Assembly (NCBI GenBank): GCA_963775695.1
Contig: CAVZJU010000009.1
Location: forward strand, 248,001 to 312,000
Source of the DNA: DATBLE01 sp963775695
Lineage (GTDB): Bacteria; Actinomycetota; Thermoleophilia; Gaiellales; Gaiellaceae
Direction: 5' to 3'
DNA: 64,000 nt
Translations under genes and position numbers: made by a program
Notes under the pieces: model-generated
The model's database searches: none
Told to the model about the DNA's origin: nothing
The model's input: the letters and a program-made list of their open reading frames with translations, nothing else
Shown: piece by piece, positions 1-8,021 of the stretch
How positions within the stretch are numbered: position 1 is the stretch's first letter
How the letters are laid out: each line of letters opens with the position of its first letter

Positions 1-324
1 GATCCGGCCGCCTGCGTCGCCGGTGGCCGACCAGCGGCGGCCAGCGGCGATCGAGGCGACACTGCTGCACCAGGTGGTCAGCTCGACCGCGCGGTCGTCG
101 AGGAACGGCCGGAGCAGGTCGATCCGGATGCGCCGCACGAACCAGAGGTGGTCGGGCATGCCCCAGCCGGTCTCCTGCACGTCGTCGATCGCGATGTCCT
201 GGAGGTACCGGGCGAACGCGTCGAGCCGCAGCCGACCCCGAGCGTCCATGTCGGCGAGGCGGATGCGGCGGCGGTCGGAATAGGCGCGGCCACGCGAGGG
301 AGCGGGAACGGTCGTGTCGAGCAC
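1..324 (-). CDS. acyl-ACP thioesterase family protein (partial, runs off left edge)
   Basis: The frame is open from a GTG at 324 to the window edge, 108 codons, so the C-terminal part is missing. The visible N-terminal hot-dog domain carries DMDARGRLRLDAFARYLQD followed by ETGWGMPDHLWFVRRIRID, which resembles the acyl-ACP thioesterase family (PF01643) that releases fatty acids from acyl carrier protein. A CAGACT box lies 6 nt before the GTG, which suits a leaderless start. The gene diverges from the membrane cytochrome gene at 385. Function comes from motif resemblance; substrate chain length cannot be told. Confidence 0.75.
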   Translation of the reverse strand, partial: MLDTTVPAPSRGRAYSDRRRIRLADMDARGRLRLDAFARYLQDIAIDDVQETGWGMPDHLWFVRRIRIDLLRPFLDDRAVELTTWCSSVASIAAGRRWSATGDAGGRI

Positions 325-384
325 GCGGCCAGTCTGACAAGGCGGGCCTTTGTCTTTCGGCGCCTCGTGCGATTGGATACGGCC

Positions 385-1233
385 GTGGCTGCCTCGGCCG
401 TTCCGGCGGCGAGCTCTCCTCCGGCGCAGCGCGGCTGGCGCTGGGTGGCCGCCCCGGTCGTCGTCTTCGCCCTGGTCTCGCTGACCGCGGGCATCCTGGC
501 GAGCCACGAGCCACGCTCGAAGGGCTACTTCCGGCTCTTCTTCAGCGACCCGGTCCACCTGAAGGCCGGCTTCGCGACCGCCGCCATCGTGCTGGCGTGC
601 TTCCAGCTCTTCACCGCGGCCTGGATCTTCAGGAAGCTGCCCTGGTCGAAGCCGGCCTGGATCAATCCGGCGCACCGCTGGTCGGGGCGGCTGGCGTTCC
701 TCTGCACGCTGCCGGTCGCCTACCACTGCATCTTCAAGCTCGGCTTCCGCCACGCGGACTCGCGCGTGCTCGCCCATTCGCTGCTCGGGTGCGCCGTCTA
801 CGGCGCCTTCGCCGCCAAGGTGACGATCGTGCGGATGCACCGGTTCCCGAAGCCGGTGCTGCCGATCGCGGGCGGCCTTCTCTTCGCCGTCCTGATCGCG
901 GTCTGGTACACGAGCGCGGTCTGGCTCTACCGGCAACCGTCGGCCGCGGCGCCCTCGAGCCCGGGGACGAACGTCGTGCCGCCGGACGCCGACGCCGCGC
1001 CCGGCCGGGCGGTGTTCACCTCCGCCGGCTGCAGCAGCTGTCACACGCTGGGCGCCGCGAACGCGAGCGGCCAGATCGGCCCGAACCTCGACCGGCTGCG
1101 GCCGACCTACGCGGCTGTCGCGGCGAAGGTCCAGCAGGGTGGCGGCGGCATGCCGGCGTTCAAGGGCCAGCTCAGCGCCCAGCAGATCAAGGACGTCGCC
1201 GCGTTCGTCGCCACTAGCGCCGGCTCCGGCTAG
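385..1233 (+). CDS. membrane protein with C-terminal cytochrome c domain
   Basis: About 282 residues. Five hydrophobic segments are visible (near residues 18-36, 55-78, 95-116, 125-146 and 155-180), then a linker and a cytochrome c domain from about 205 with the haem motif CSSCH and a downstream MPAF that could give the axial Met. The membrane part resembles the DUF6529 family. The haem domain should lie outside the membrane, suggesting electron transfer, partner unknown. GTG 385 was chosen because TTGGAT sits 6 nt upstream; TTG 373 and GTG 367 are alternatives. The stop overlaps that of the convergent transglycosylase by 4 nt. Confidence 0.82.
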   Translation: MAASAVPAASSPPAQRGWRWVAAPVVVFALVSLTAGILASHEPRSKGYFRLFFSDPVHLKAGFATAAIVLACFQLFTAAWIFRKLPWSKPAWINPAHRWSGRLAFLCTLPVAYHCIFKLGFRHADSRVLAHSLLGCAVYGAFAAKVTIVRMHRFPKPVLPIAGGLLFAVLIAVWYTSAVWLYRQPSAAAPSSPGTNVVPPDADAAPGRAVFTSAGCSSCHTLGAANASGQIGPNLDRLRPTYAAVAAKVQQGGGGMPAFKGQLSAQQIKDVAAFVATSAGSG

Positions 1234-2207
1234 GTGTCGCGGACGGCGACGGCCTGTACGGCCTCGACGTAGCTCTCCGTCTCGGGAAGGACGCCGACCG
1301 CGCGCACGCTCGCGACTCCCTGGTGGTACGCGGCCACCGCCAGGCGCGTGTCGCCCTGGAACTCACGCAAGAGGCGGCGCAAATAGAGGACGCCGACGCG
1401 GATGTTGCCGCTCGTGGTGTGCGGGACGGCGCGCCCGAGGATGACGCCCTCGATGAAATCCCACGCCGGCGGGCTGACCTGCATCGGGCCCCAGTCGCCC
1501 GTCGACGAGCGGATGTCGGACTGATAGCCCGACTCGATCCAGGCGACGGCGAGTGCGAGGCGCTCGGGCACGCCCGCGCGGGCGGCCCAGCGCTCGACGC
1601 GTAGCTTCACGATCGGCGCCGGAGTGTTCTCTGCGGGCCAAGCCGGCTCGAGTTGGCCGGCCGGCGCGCCTGCCGTCGAGCGCGACCGCGGGCGCGGTAG
1701 AGACTTGCACGCGAGGGTGGGGCAGAGGCGGGCATGGGTCGCCCGGCCCGAGATCCCGTCCGGAACCAGATGCCGCTGCTCCTGGTAGGCGACGAGCGCG
1801 GTCTGCGTTTGCGGGCCGAAGCGGCCGTCGAGCGTCCCGACGTCGAATCCGTACGTGGCGAGCAGGAATTGCAGGACCGAGACGTCCCAGCCGACCATCC
1901 CGCGCTTGAGCACGCGTTGCCCGAAGAACGGCCGTCCGAGCCGGCCGAGTGCTGCCCGGGTCGCGGGCGTGAGGGTGCCGGTCACGGGGAGTCGGTGCTG
2001 CCGCTGGAGCGAGCGAAGCGCACTGGCGGTCATCGGCCCGGGGAGGGCGTCGACCGGGCCGGCGTACAGGCGCTCCGCGGCGAGCGCGACCTGGAGTCCG
2101 GCGACCTGCGGGTAGACGACCACCCGCTCGGCGGCCGTTGCCGTACCGGTCCAGGCGAAGCCGACCGCGACGACAAGGACGACGAGGACGACGAAACGCA
2201 GGCGCAC
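1230..2207 (-). CDS. secreted lytic transglycosylase with two peptidoglycan-binding domains
   Basis: About 325 residues. An N-terminal signal segment (FVVLVVLVVAVGFAWTG) is followed by two PG_binding_1-type repeats (about 33-93 and 103-160) and an SLT transglycosylase domain (about 205-315). The catalytic Glu is likely that of AWIESGYQS, followed by GPMQVSPPAW and AVAAYHQG, the usual SLT order. It should cleave peptidoglycan glycan strands outside the cell. The GTG at 2207 puts the signal peptide at the N-terminus; longer upstream readings add charged sequence and are unlikely. No strong ribosome site is seen. Confidence 0.87.
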   Translation of the reverse strand: MRLRFVVLVVLVVAVGFAWTGTATAAERVVVYPQVAGLQVALAAERLYAGPVDALPGPMTASALRSLQRQHRLPVTGTLTPATRAALGRLGRPFFGQRVLKRGMVGWDVSVLQFLLATYGFDVGTLDGRFGPQTQTALVAYQEQRHLVPDGISGRATHARLCPTLACKSLPRPRSRSTAGAPAGQLEPAWPAENTPAPIVKLRVERWAARAGVPERLALAVAWIESGYQSDIRSSTGDWGPMQVSPPAWDFIEGVILGRAVPHTTSGNIRVGVLYLRRLLREFQGDTRLAVAAYHQGVASVRAVGVLPETESYVEAVQAVAVRDT

Positions 2208-2394
2208 CCGCAGGAGTTCCGTCTCGAGCCGTTTCGTTCCTGCCCGCGCATGCCTGGTTCGCGTCAGACTGCGCAGCCGACGGGCGTGGCGGCACGCACG
2301 CGGTCTCGTCCGACCGAACCGCTTTGCCGCTTCCGGCGAACGAGTGGCAGACACGGGAGCGACACGAGGCGATTCGACCGAAAGGAGCAGCTCG

Positions 2395-3348
2395 ATGAGG
2401 CGGTGGACAGGGTTCCTGACCGGAGCCGAGTGGGCGCGGCTGGCGGGCTTCGGAGGGGGAGTTGCGCTCCTCCATCTGGTCGGCTGGGGCCTGTTCGTCT
2501 ACTACGCGCGGCACAACCCCGCGCTCGCCGGGCTGGGTACCCTTGCCTACACGTTCGGCCTCCGGCACGCCTTCGACGCCGACCACATCGCAGCGATCGA
2601 CAACACCACGCGCAAGTTCCTCCAGGAGGGCAAGCGGTCGCTAGGCGTCGGCTTCTTCTTCTCGCTCGGCCACTCGACCATCGCCTTCTCGCTCGCGGCT
2701 GGGCTGGCGATCGCGGCCAAGAGCGTCAACAGCCACATCCCGATCTTCCAGGACTACGGCGGCTACATCGGCGCGAGCGTCTCGGGCACGTTCCTTTGGA
2801 TCATCGGCATCCTCAACCTGCTCGTCCTGCTCGACATCGTCCGCATCTTCTTCGCGATGCGCCGGGGCTCGTACGACAAGGCGAAGCTGGAGGAGCGGCT
2901 GCTCGACCGCGGGTTCATGAACCGCTTTTTCATCGGCCGCTTCGCGAACCGGATCAAGGAGAGCTGGCAGATGTACCCGCTGGGCGTCCTGTTCGGCCTC
3001 GGCTTCGACACGGCCACGGAGGTCGGCGTGCTCGCGCTGGCGGCCGGCGTGGCCACGCACCAGGTTCCGTTCCTCGCCGTGCTCTCGCTGCCGATCCTGT
3101 TCGCCGCCGGCATGTGCCTGATGGACACCGCGGACGGCGCCTTCATGAGCCAGGCGTACGGCTGGGCGTTCGCCAACCCGGTGCGGAAGGTCTACTACAA
3201 CATCACGGTCACGAGCCTGTCCGTGGCGGTGGCGCTGCTGATCGGCACGATCGAGCTGCTCCAGGTCGCCTCCGCGAACGCGAGCCGGGGCGGCGCCTCG
3301 CCGAGGAATGCCCAGCCGAGCAGGATCGAGATCGCAGGGACGAGGTAG
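2395..3348 (+). CDS. NiCoT-family nickel/cobalt transporter, C-terminally truncated
   Basis: ATG 2395 follows the site AAAGGAG. The protein has the NiCoT signature RHAFDADHIAAIDNTTR (HX4DH type) in the second helix, the motif LGFDTATEVG and several helices, so it should import Ni2+ or Co2+. Family members normally continue about 50-60 residues past LIGTIELL; here clear membrane sequence stops near base 3265 and the tail (VASANASRGGASPRNAQ onward) is antisense to the EamA gene coming the other way. The last helix or two therefore appear to be missing. No hydrogenase or urease gene lies in the window. Confidence 0.85.
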   Translation: MRRWTGFLTGAEWARLAGFGGGVALLHLVGWGLFVYYARHNPALAGLGTLAYTFGLRHAFDADHIAAIDNTTRKFLQEGKRSLGVGFFFSLGHSTIAFSLAAGLAIAAKSVNSHIPIFQDYGGYIGASVSGTFLWIIGILNLLVLLDIVRIFFAMRRGSYDKAKLEERLLDRGFMNRFFIGRFANRIKESWQMYPLGVLFGLGFDTATEVGVLALAAGVATHQVPFLAVLSLPILFAAGMCLMDTADGAFMSQAYGWAFANPVRKVYYNITVTSLSVAVALLIGTIELLQVASANASRGGASPRNAQPSRIEIAGTR

Positions 3349-4115
3349 GTGGTCCCGGCCAGCCCGGCCGGCGCTCGTCCGGGCGAGCGCGTACGCCCAG
3401 GTGACGAAGCCGATCGCGGTGGGGAAGAGGCCGAGGTACACAACCCACGCGAGGTTCGAGCCGGAGGCGTCTTCGACCCCGCGCGCCAGGCTCGGCGCCG
3501 CCCAGGCGCAGCCGATCGCGACGAAGACGCAGGAGAGAAAGGTGGTCTGGAGGCTCGAGACGCGCCTCAGCGCGACCTTCTGGGTGACCACGCCCCCGGC
3601 GTAGCCGATCGCGGCGAGCAGGCAGAGCGCAACGCCGAGGCCGCCCGCACCGCCGCCGTCCGACGTCCCGGTCGCGATCACGATCACGCCCGCGAAGGCG
3701 ATCGCGCAGCCGGCAAAGAGCGTCCGCGGATAGCCCTCGCCGAGCAGGTAGCCGGCCAGCAGCGCGATCAGGATCGGGCCGACGTTGACGAGCATTGCCG
3801 CGGTGCCGGCGTCGACCCGCTGCTCGGCCGCATTCAGCAGGACGCTGTAGACGCCGAGCCAGAGCAGGCCGCTGAGCGCGATCAGCGGCAGGTCGCGGGC
3901 GGCTGGAAACGGTTCTTGCCTGGCGAGGACGAGCAGGCCGAGGAAGACTGCTGCGACCGTGAGACGTCCGAGCGCGAGCCCGCTCGGGGAGAAGTCGTCG
4001 CCGGCCGCGCGGATCCCGACGAACGCCGAAGCCAGAGGACGACCGTGATGCCGGCGGCTGCGATCGCGACCGTATCTGCACGCGGGGCGGGAACGGCCGT
4101 GGCCTCGGCGCTCAC
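3195..4115 (-). pseudogene. EamA/DMT-superfamily exporter, two frameshifts and truncated 3' end
   Basis: Reading from ATG 4115, TVAIAAAGITVVLW is in one frame, ASAFVGIRAAGDDFSP through YALARTSAGR in a second, and LAGTTYLVPAISILLGWAFL in a third, so two one-base indels split the gene: one G short near 4033-4035 and one G extra near 3362-3366. Both lie in short G runs. The two EamA repeats with about nine helices are otherwise recognisable. The last helix is missing: after GEAPPRLAFAE the sequence turns polar and overlaps the 3' end of the Ni/Co permease gene. Sequencing error may explain the indels but not the lost tail. Confidence 0.75.
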
Positions 4116-4151
4116 ACCTTCTCCAACGGACGAGCGCGGAAATTCGTGAGG

Positions 4152-4757
4152 TCAGGTCAAGTGCTGCTCGCCTGCGCGGACAGCGGCGTCGAGGCGGTTC
4201 TCCGGGGGGCTGAGCGGGCAGACCCAGCGCGGGTCGTAGGCGCACGACGGGTTGTACGCGAAGTTGAAGTCGAGCACGAGCCGGCCGTCCGCCTCGCCGA
4301 GATCGGCGCCCTTGACGGTGTCGAGGAGATAGCGGCCGCCGCCGTATGTCTCGCGGCCTCCGGTCGCGTCGGCGAACGGGAGGAAGACGCCGCCGCCGTA
4401 GCCCTCGAGCCAGTAGAGGCTCAGCTGCCGCTGTTCGCCGGCGAGCTCGAAGCGAACGGCGCCGAACCGCCGGAAGCGCACCGTCTCGCCGCCGCTCGCG
4501 GTGACGTCGCGCAGCTCGTCGTCGCCGCGCGCGAGCTCGCCGAGCACGCGGAACGCAGGGTCGTAATCGAAGTAGCGGAGCCCGCGGAAGCGCTCGCGCC
4601 CCTCCGGCGAGAGCGGAGACTGCAGATGGCCCCGGAACAGGGTGTCGCGTCCGTCTCGCCAGGCACGCCAGGCGGACGCGGGATCTCCGGCCGAGCGGAC
4701 GGCGGCGTACAGCGCGAAGATGCGGCGCTTCCAGTCGAGCAGCTCGAGCTCGTGCAC
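4152..4757 (-). CDS. DUF1684 family protein
   Basis: About 201 residues. It begins HELELLDWKRRIFALYAAVR and has LRYFDYDPAFRV, then VFLPFADATGGRETYGGGRYLLD and FNFAYNPSCAYDPRWVCPL, the conserved late block of DUF1684 (PF07920). The family has no firm biochemical role. GTG 4757 was chosen because a CAGACT box sits about 7 nt upstream, as for the thioesterase at 324. It follows the broken exporter on the same strand after a short gap. Confidence 0.8.
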   Translation of the reverse strand: MHELELLDWKRRIFALYAAVRSAGDPASAWRAWRDGRDTLFRGHLQSPLSPEGRERFRGLRYFDYDPAFRVLGELARGDDELRDVTASGGETVRFRRFGAVRFELAGEQRQLSLYWLEGYGGGVFLPFADATGGRETYGGGRYLLDTVKGADLGEADGRLVLDFNFAYNPSCAYDPRWVCPLSPPENRLDAAVRAGEQHLT

Positions 4758-4924
4758 GCCCGAGAGTCTGCCGGAGCGTGCAGGAGACGTGTCCAAGACG
4801 ACGAATCGGCTCACGTACTGCCCCCGAAGCGCCGACATAGGGCAGAGCAGGTCAACACGCCAAGGTGTCCAGACTCTCGGCATCATTCCGAGGCTCGTCC
4901 CACGGAAGGGGGGCTCGGTCTTCG

Positions 4925-5395
4925 ATGAACCTGATATCACGGCAGGCGGTGACACTCTGCGCGGCCGGGGGACTGCTGGCCGTCGCGCTGGCCGTGCCCG
5001 GTGCGCAGGCGCTCGACAAGCCCGGGACGATCTCCGTCACCGATCAGGAGCTCCGCCACGGCCATATCGACATCGGCGCGCGGGGCCCGAGCGTGGGCGA
5101 CCTCGACGTCTACACGTCGTTGATCTACAACAAGCGCATCACTCCACGGTCGATCGGTCGAGCGACGATGTCCTGCACGGCGGTGAGCCTGTCGGAACAG
5201 AACTGCTCGGCCACGTACGTCCTGCCCAGAGGGCAGATCGTCGCCGAGGGCGTGATCGGCTCGAGGCTGATCTACCAGCTCGCGGTCGTTGGCGGCACGG
5301 GCCTCTACAACAACGTCCGCGGCACGTTGACGGTCACGTCGCTGCACCGCAAGCGGCCGGCCAGAAACTTGCTCGTCTTCCGCCTGGTGGTGTGA
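4925..5395 (+). CDS. secreted small beta-barrel protein, allene oxide cyclase/dirigent-like
   Basis: 156 residues. A signal peptide ends near AVPGAQA (about residue 26). The body has ARGPSVGDLDVYTSLIY and ends with VVGGTGLYNNVRGTLTVTSL, the pattern of the allene-oxide-cyclase-like/dirigent barrel fold found in secreted actinobacterial proteins. ATG 4925 follows GGAAGGGG after a long spacer. No catalytic residues can be assigned, so the role is open. It sits just upstream of a response regulator but has its own likely start region. Confidence 0.7.
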   Translation: MNLISRQAVTLCAAGGLLAVALAVPGAQALDKPGTISVTDQELRHGHIDIGARGPSVGDLDVYTSLIYNKRITPRSIGRATMSCTAVSLSEQNCSATYVLPRGQIVAEGVIGSRLIYQLAVVGGTGLYNNVRGTLTVTSLHRKRPARNLLVFRLVV

Positions 5396-5402
5396 GCGGA
5401 GG

Positions 5403-5777
5403 GTGCGCGCGTCGAGGATCCTGATCTGCGACGATGAGCCCGCACTCCGCGAGCTCATGCGCATTGCCCTGGTAGGTGACTATGAATTCGAGGAGGCCGA
5501 AACCGTCGCCGAGGCGATCGAGGCGGCGGAGCGCTTCCGGCCCGACATCGTGCTCGTCGACGTGATGATGCCGGGAGGGTCCGGCCTCGACGTCGTCCGC
5601 CACCTCGCGGCGGACCCCGCCCTCAACCACGCCGGCTGCGTCGTCGTGTCTGCGTTCGCAGCCGAGACCGACCTGGAGGAGGCTCGGGACGCCGGCGCGG
5701 CAGCCTTCGTCTCCAAACCGTTCGACCCGGACGATCTGTCCGCGACCGTGGCATCGCTCCTTGTCCGCGACCGCTGA
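5403..5777 (+). CDS. single-domain response regulator (CheY-like)
   Basis: 124 residues forming one receiver domain: acidic pair in ILICDDEPALREL, phospho-acceptor Asp in IVLVDVMMPGGSG, the switch residue region VVVSAFA and the conserved Lys in FVSKPFDPDD. There is no output domain, so it probably relays phosphate or acts by binding a partner. GTG 5403 lies directly after GGAGG. It overlaps the start of the downstream histidine kinase by 17 nt, so the two are almost certainly cotranscribed and likely cognate. Confidence 0.9.
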   Translation: MRASRILICDDEPALRELMRIALVGDYEFEEAETVAEAIEAAERFRPDIVLVDVMMPGGSGLDVVRHLAADPALNHAGCVVVSAFAAETDLEEARDAGAAAFVSKPFDPDDLSATVASLLVRDR

Positions 5778-7347
5778 AACGCATGCGTCCGAGCGGCATC
5801 CGTCCGGCATCCGGCGCGGGTACGAGCGTCTCGTGGCGATCATCGACGCGGCGCCGATCGCCGTGCGCGTGCTCGCCGCGATCGGCGTACTGGCGCTGCT
5901 CGTCGCCGCCGCCTTCGTGGTCGTCCTGCTGGCGATGTCGAGTCTGCGCGCCTCGACCGACGAGCAGGTGCGCGTCAACCGCGTTACCTCGGCGACGCTC
6001 CGCCTCCAGGGCGTCGTCGACGAACTCGACCAGAGCCTGCAGGGATTCGTGCTCACGCGGAACAGCCGGATCCGTGAGAGCTGGGAGCGGGCCGGTCGCG
6101 AGCTGAGGTCGGCGACGGCGACGCTCGAGAAGGTCGTCGCGGAGCAGCCGCAGCAGGCCGCGCTGGGCCGTGGCATCGTCGACCGGATCGACTCGTACGT
6201 CAGCGAGTACGGTGAGCCGCTGATCTCGATCGCGCTGGAGAGTCCGAGCGCGGCGCGCTCGCCGGCCGCTTCGTCCGAGGGGCTGACGCGGATCGGCCAG
6301 ATCCGGAGAAGCCTGGCGTCCCTGCTCGCCCGCGAAGATCGAATCGCCTCGCAGCACGCCTCGCACGCGCGCAGCCGGTCTAACCAGGCTGTCCTGATCG
6401 GGGTCGTCGCGCTCGGCGCCTCGTGCGTGGTGCTGCTGCTCGTTCTCGGCTACCTGATCCGCTCGGTCGCCCATCCGGTGCGCGACGTCGCGAGCGGCGC
6501 CGCCAAGATCGCCGCGGGCGACTTCTCGATCCGCATTCCGCCCGACGGGCCGGCAGAGATCCAGGAGCTGACCACCGCCTTCAACTCGATGGCCGGCTCG
6601 GTGGAGGCGGGCAGGCGCAACCTCGAGCGGCAGAACGAGCAGCTGCGCGAGAGCGAGCGGGCCAAGTCGGAGCTGATCACGATCGTCTCCCACGAGCTGC
6701 GGAACCCTCTGGCGAGCATCCTCGGCTACACGAGCCTGATCCTGCGCCGCGACATGAGCCGAGACGCCATCCGCCGCTACGTCGAGATCATCCACGACCA
6801 GGGGCAGCGCCTCGTCGGGCTGGTCGAAGGATTCCTCTCGGCCGAAGAGGTGGGCGGGCGCATGGAGCTCGAGTCCGAACCGGTCGATCTGGCCTCGATG
6901 CTGCGACGCGAGGTCCAGCTCGCAGCGGACGCCGACGGCACGGCCGACCACAAGCTGGTCGTCGACGTCCCGGACGACGGTCTCCCGGTGATCGGCGACG
7001 AGCACCGGCTGGAGCAGGTGGTCGTGAACCTGGTCGCGAACGCGGTCAAGTACTCGCCCGAGGGCGGCGTCGTGCGGGTGAGCGGCAGGCGGGAAGGGAA
7101 TGTCGTCCGCGTCTACGTCGAGGACCAGGGGCTCGGGATCCCGACCGAGCACCAGTCTCGCGTCTTCTCGAAGTTCTTCCGGGGCGAGGCGCGGGCGAGC
7201 GGCATCCCGGGCGTGGGGCTCGGGCTGGCGGTGTCGCGCGAGATCGTGGAGGCGCACGGCGGCCGGATCGGCTTTTCGAGCGTGGAGAGCCAGGGATCGA
7301 CGTTCTGGTTCGAGCTCCCTTGCCGGTCCGAGAACCAAGCGGCGTAG
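5761..7347 (+). CDS. membrane sensor histidine kinase (CHASE3-HAMP-HisKA-HATPase)
   Basis: 528 residues. A first membrane helix (about 35-60) is followed by an extracellular helical CHASE3-like domain (about 65-205), a second helix (about 208-232), HAMP (about 233-285), HisKA with the phospho-acceptor in IVSHELRNPLASI, and an HATPase with NLVANAVKYSPEGG, DQGLGIP and GVGLGLAVSREIVEAHGG. It should phosphorylate a response regulator, most simply the one at 5403. TTG 5761 inside that gene is the start that fits; translational coupling is likely. Confidence 0.92.
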   Translation: MSATAETHASERHPSGIRRGYERLVAIIDAAPIAVRVLAAIGVLALLVAAAFVVVLLAMSSLRASTDEQVRVNRVTSATLRLQGVVDELDQSLQGFVLTRNSRIRESWERAGRELRSATATLEKVVAEQPQQAALGRGIVDRIDSYVSEYGEPLISIALESPSAARSPAASSEGLTRIGQIRRSLASLLAREDRIASQHASHARSRSNQAVLIGVVALGASCVVLLLVLGYLIRSVAHPVRDVASGAAKIAAGDFSIRIPPDGPAEIQELTTAFNSMAGSVEAGRRNLERQNEQLRESERAKSELITIVSHELRNPLASILGYTSLILRRDMSRDAIRRYVEIIHDQGQRLVGLVEGFLSAEEVGGRMELESEPVDLASMLRREVQLAADADGTADHKLVVDVPDDGLPVIGDEHRLEQVVVNLVANAVKYSPEGGVVRVSGRREGNVVRVYVEDQGLGIPTEHQSRVFSKFFRGEARASGIPGVGLGLAVSREIVEAHGGRIGFSSVESQGSTFWFELPCRSENQAA

Positions 7348-7465
7348 AGTCCCCCGCGCCGTCGCGCAATCGGGTTCGTCAGGGCATTTGCGAGGGCACC
7401 CTCGATCGGGTGGGTGAGTGCCGCTAAAGAGGCTGACCCCGACGGCCGATAGGCATGGCGTACCC

Positions 7466-7795
7466 ATGGATCCCGCCGAACGCAAAGCCATTCTCAGCCG
7501 CTACATGGACCACGCGCGCCGCTTCGACCAGGCTGCGGCCAGGCGGACGGCCGGGAACGGCGAGGTCATTCCGTTCCAGCCGCCGCTGAAGGAACTCGAG
7601 CAAGAGCCGACGCAGCGGGAGATCGAGGTGCTCCAACTCATCTCGGAGGGCCTCGTCAACCGTGAGATCGGCCGGCTGCTGTTCCTGTCGGAGGAGACGG
7701 TCAAGTCCCACGTCCGTCACCTGCTGGCCAAGCTGCAGGCGCGGTCCAGAGCCCACGCGGTCGCCGTTGGCTTCCGACGTGGGCTCCTGACCTAG
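7466..7795 (+). CDS. LuxR-type HTH regulator
   Basis: About 109 residues. The N-terminal half is charged and unassigned; the C-terminal half is a LuxR/GerE helix-turn-helix: EPTQREIEVLQLISEGLVNREI, then LFLSEETVKSHVRHLLAKLQA. There is no receiver domain, so it may act with the upstream phosphorelay or respond to another signal. ATG 7466 is preferred; an in-frame GTG at 7418 would add 16 residues. The gene lies 118 nt after the kinase. Confidence 0.85.
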   Translation: MDPAERKAILSRYMDHARRFDQAAARRTAGNGEVIPFQPPLKELEQEPTQREIEVLQLISEGLVNREIGRLLFLSEETVKSHVRHLLAKLQARSRAHAVAVGFRRGLLT

Positions 7796-7824
7796 GCCTA
7801 GGTGTTCCGCCAGCCTGTGGATAT

Positions 7825-7841
7825 CCCTCCAAAGGGGGAGG
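7825..7841. terminator. short GC hairpin between convergent genes
   Basis: CCCTCC pairs with GGGAGG across a five-base loop, between the LuxR stop at 7795 and the small peptide stop at 7877. Placed between convergent genes it could end transcription on either strand. There is no clear T run, so this is tentative. Confidence 0.35.
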
Positions 7842-7876
7842 CCCGGGAGGTGGCAGAACCAGAAGCTACGAAGGGA

Positions 7877-7954
7877 TTACCAGGCGGTAGCGCCCCAGGC
7901 GGTCGCGCCGCCCGCTGCTGCCGCACGCTTCAACGCGACGACAAACTTGCTCAT
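7877..7954 (-). CDS. 25-residue peptide, Ala-rich with C-terminal TAW repeat (possible signal peptide)
   Basis: A 26-codon frame starts at ATG 7954 with the site GAGGAG about 7 nt upstream and ends TAA at 7877. The product starts MSKFVVALKR, continues with an Ala/Gly run and ends with ATAWGATAW, a short tandem repeat finishing on Trp. A well-formed promoter lies upstream. No family is recognised. A basic, partly hydrophobic head plus a repeated aromatic tail would suit a processed secreted peptide or a membrane-active peptide, but that is inference. It diverges from the HD-GYP gene and neighbours LuxR-type regulators. Confidence 0.6.
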   Translation of the reverse strand: MSKFVVALKRAAAAGGATAWGATAW

Positions 7955-7992
7955 GAAAACACTCCTCAATAGAGGGACTAACGGCAAAACGG

Positions 7993-8021
7993 GTTATACC
8001 CCCTTCGAGGGATGGATGCAA
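7993..8021 (-). promoter_or_regulatory. sigma-70-like promoter for the 25-residue peptide
   Basis: On the minus strand, TTGCAT (8021-8016) and TATAAC (7998-7993) are separated by exactly 17 nt, close to the housekeeping consensus. A transcript starting near 7985 would give about a 30-nt leader containing GAGGAG. The -10 lies inside the near-palindrome GGGTTATACCC, which could also serve as an operator or as the -10 of the divergent gene. Confidence 0.6.

Noticed and set aside
23..283. Plus-strand frame at the left edge as a gene
   Set aside because: Arg/Ser-rich and antisense to the thioesterase, which has recognisable motifs on the minus strand.
2208..2394. A Ni/Co riboswitch before the permease gene
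   Set aside because: No four-helix junction pattern was visible; only a normal ribosome site precedes the ATG.
2641..4245. A 534-codon minus-strand frame across the permease and exporter
   Set aside because: It contains the middle of the EamA gene only; the ends are antisense or out-of-frame sequence.
7785..7805. CCTAGGCCTAGG palindrome at the LuxR stop as an attachment site
   Set aside because: It is short, single in the window and partly coding; no integrase is nearby.
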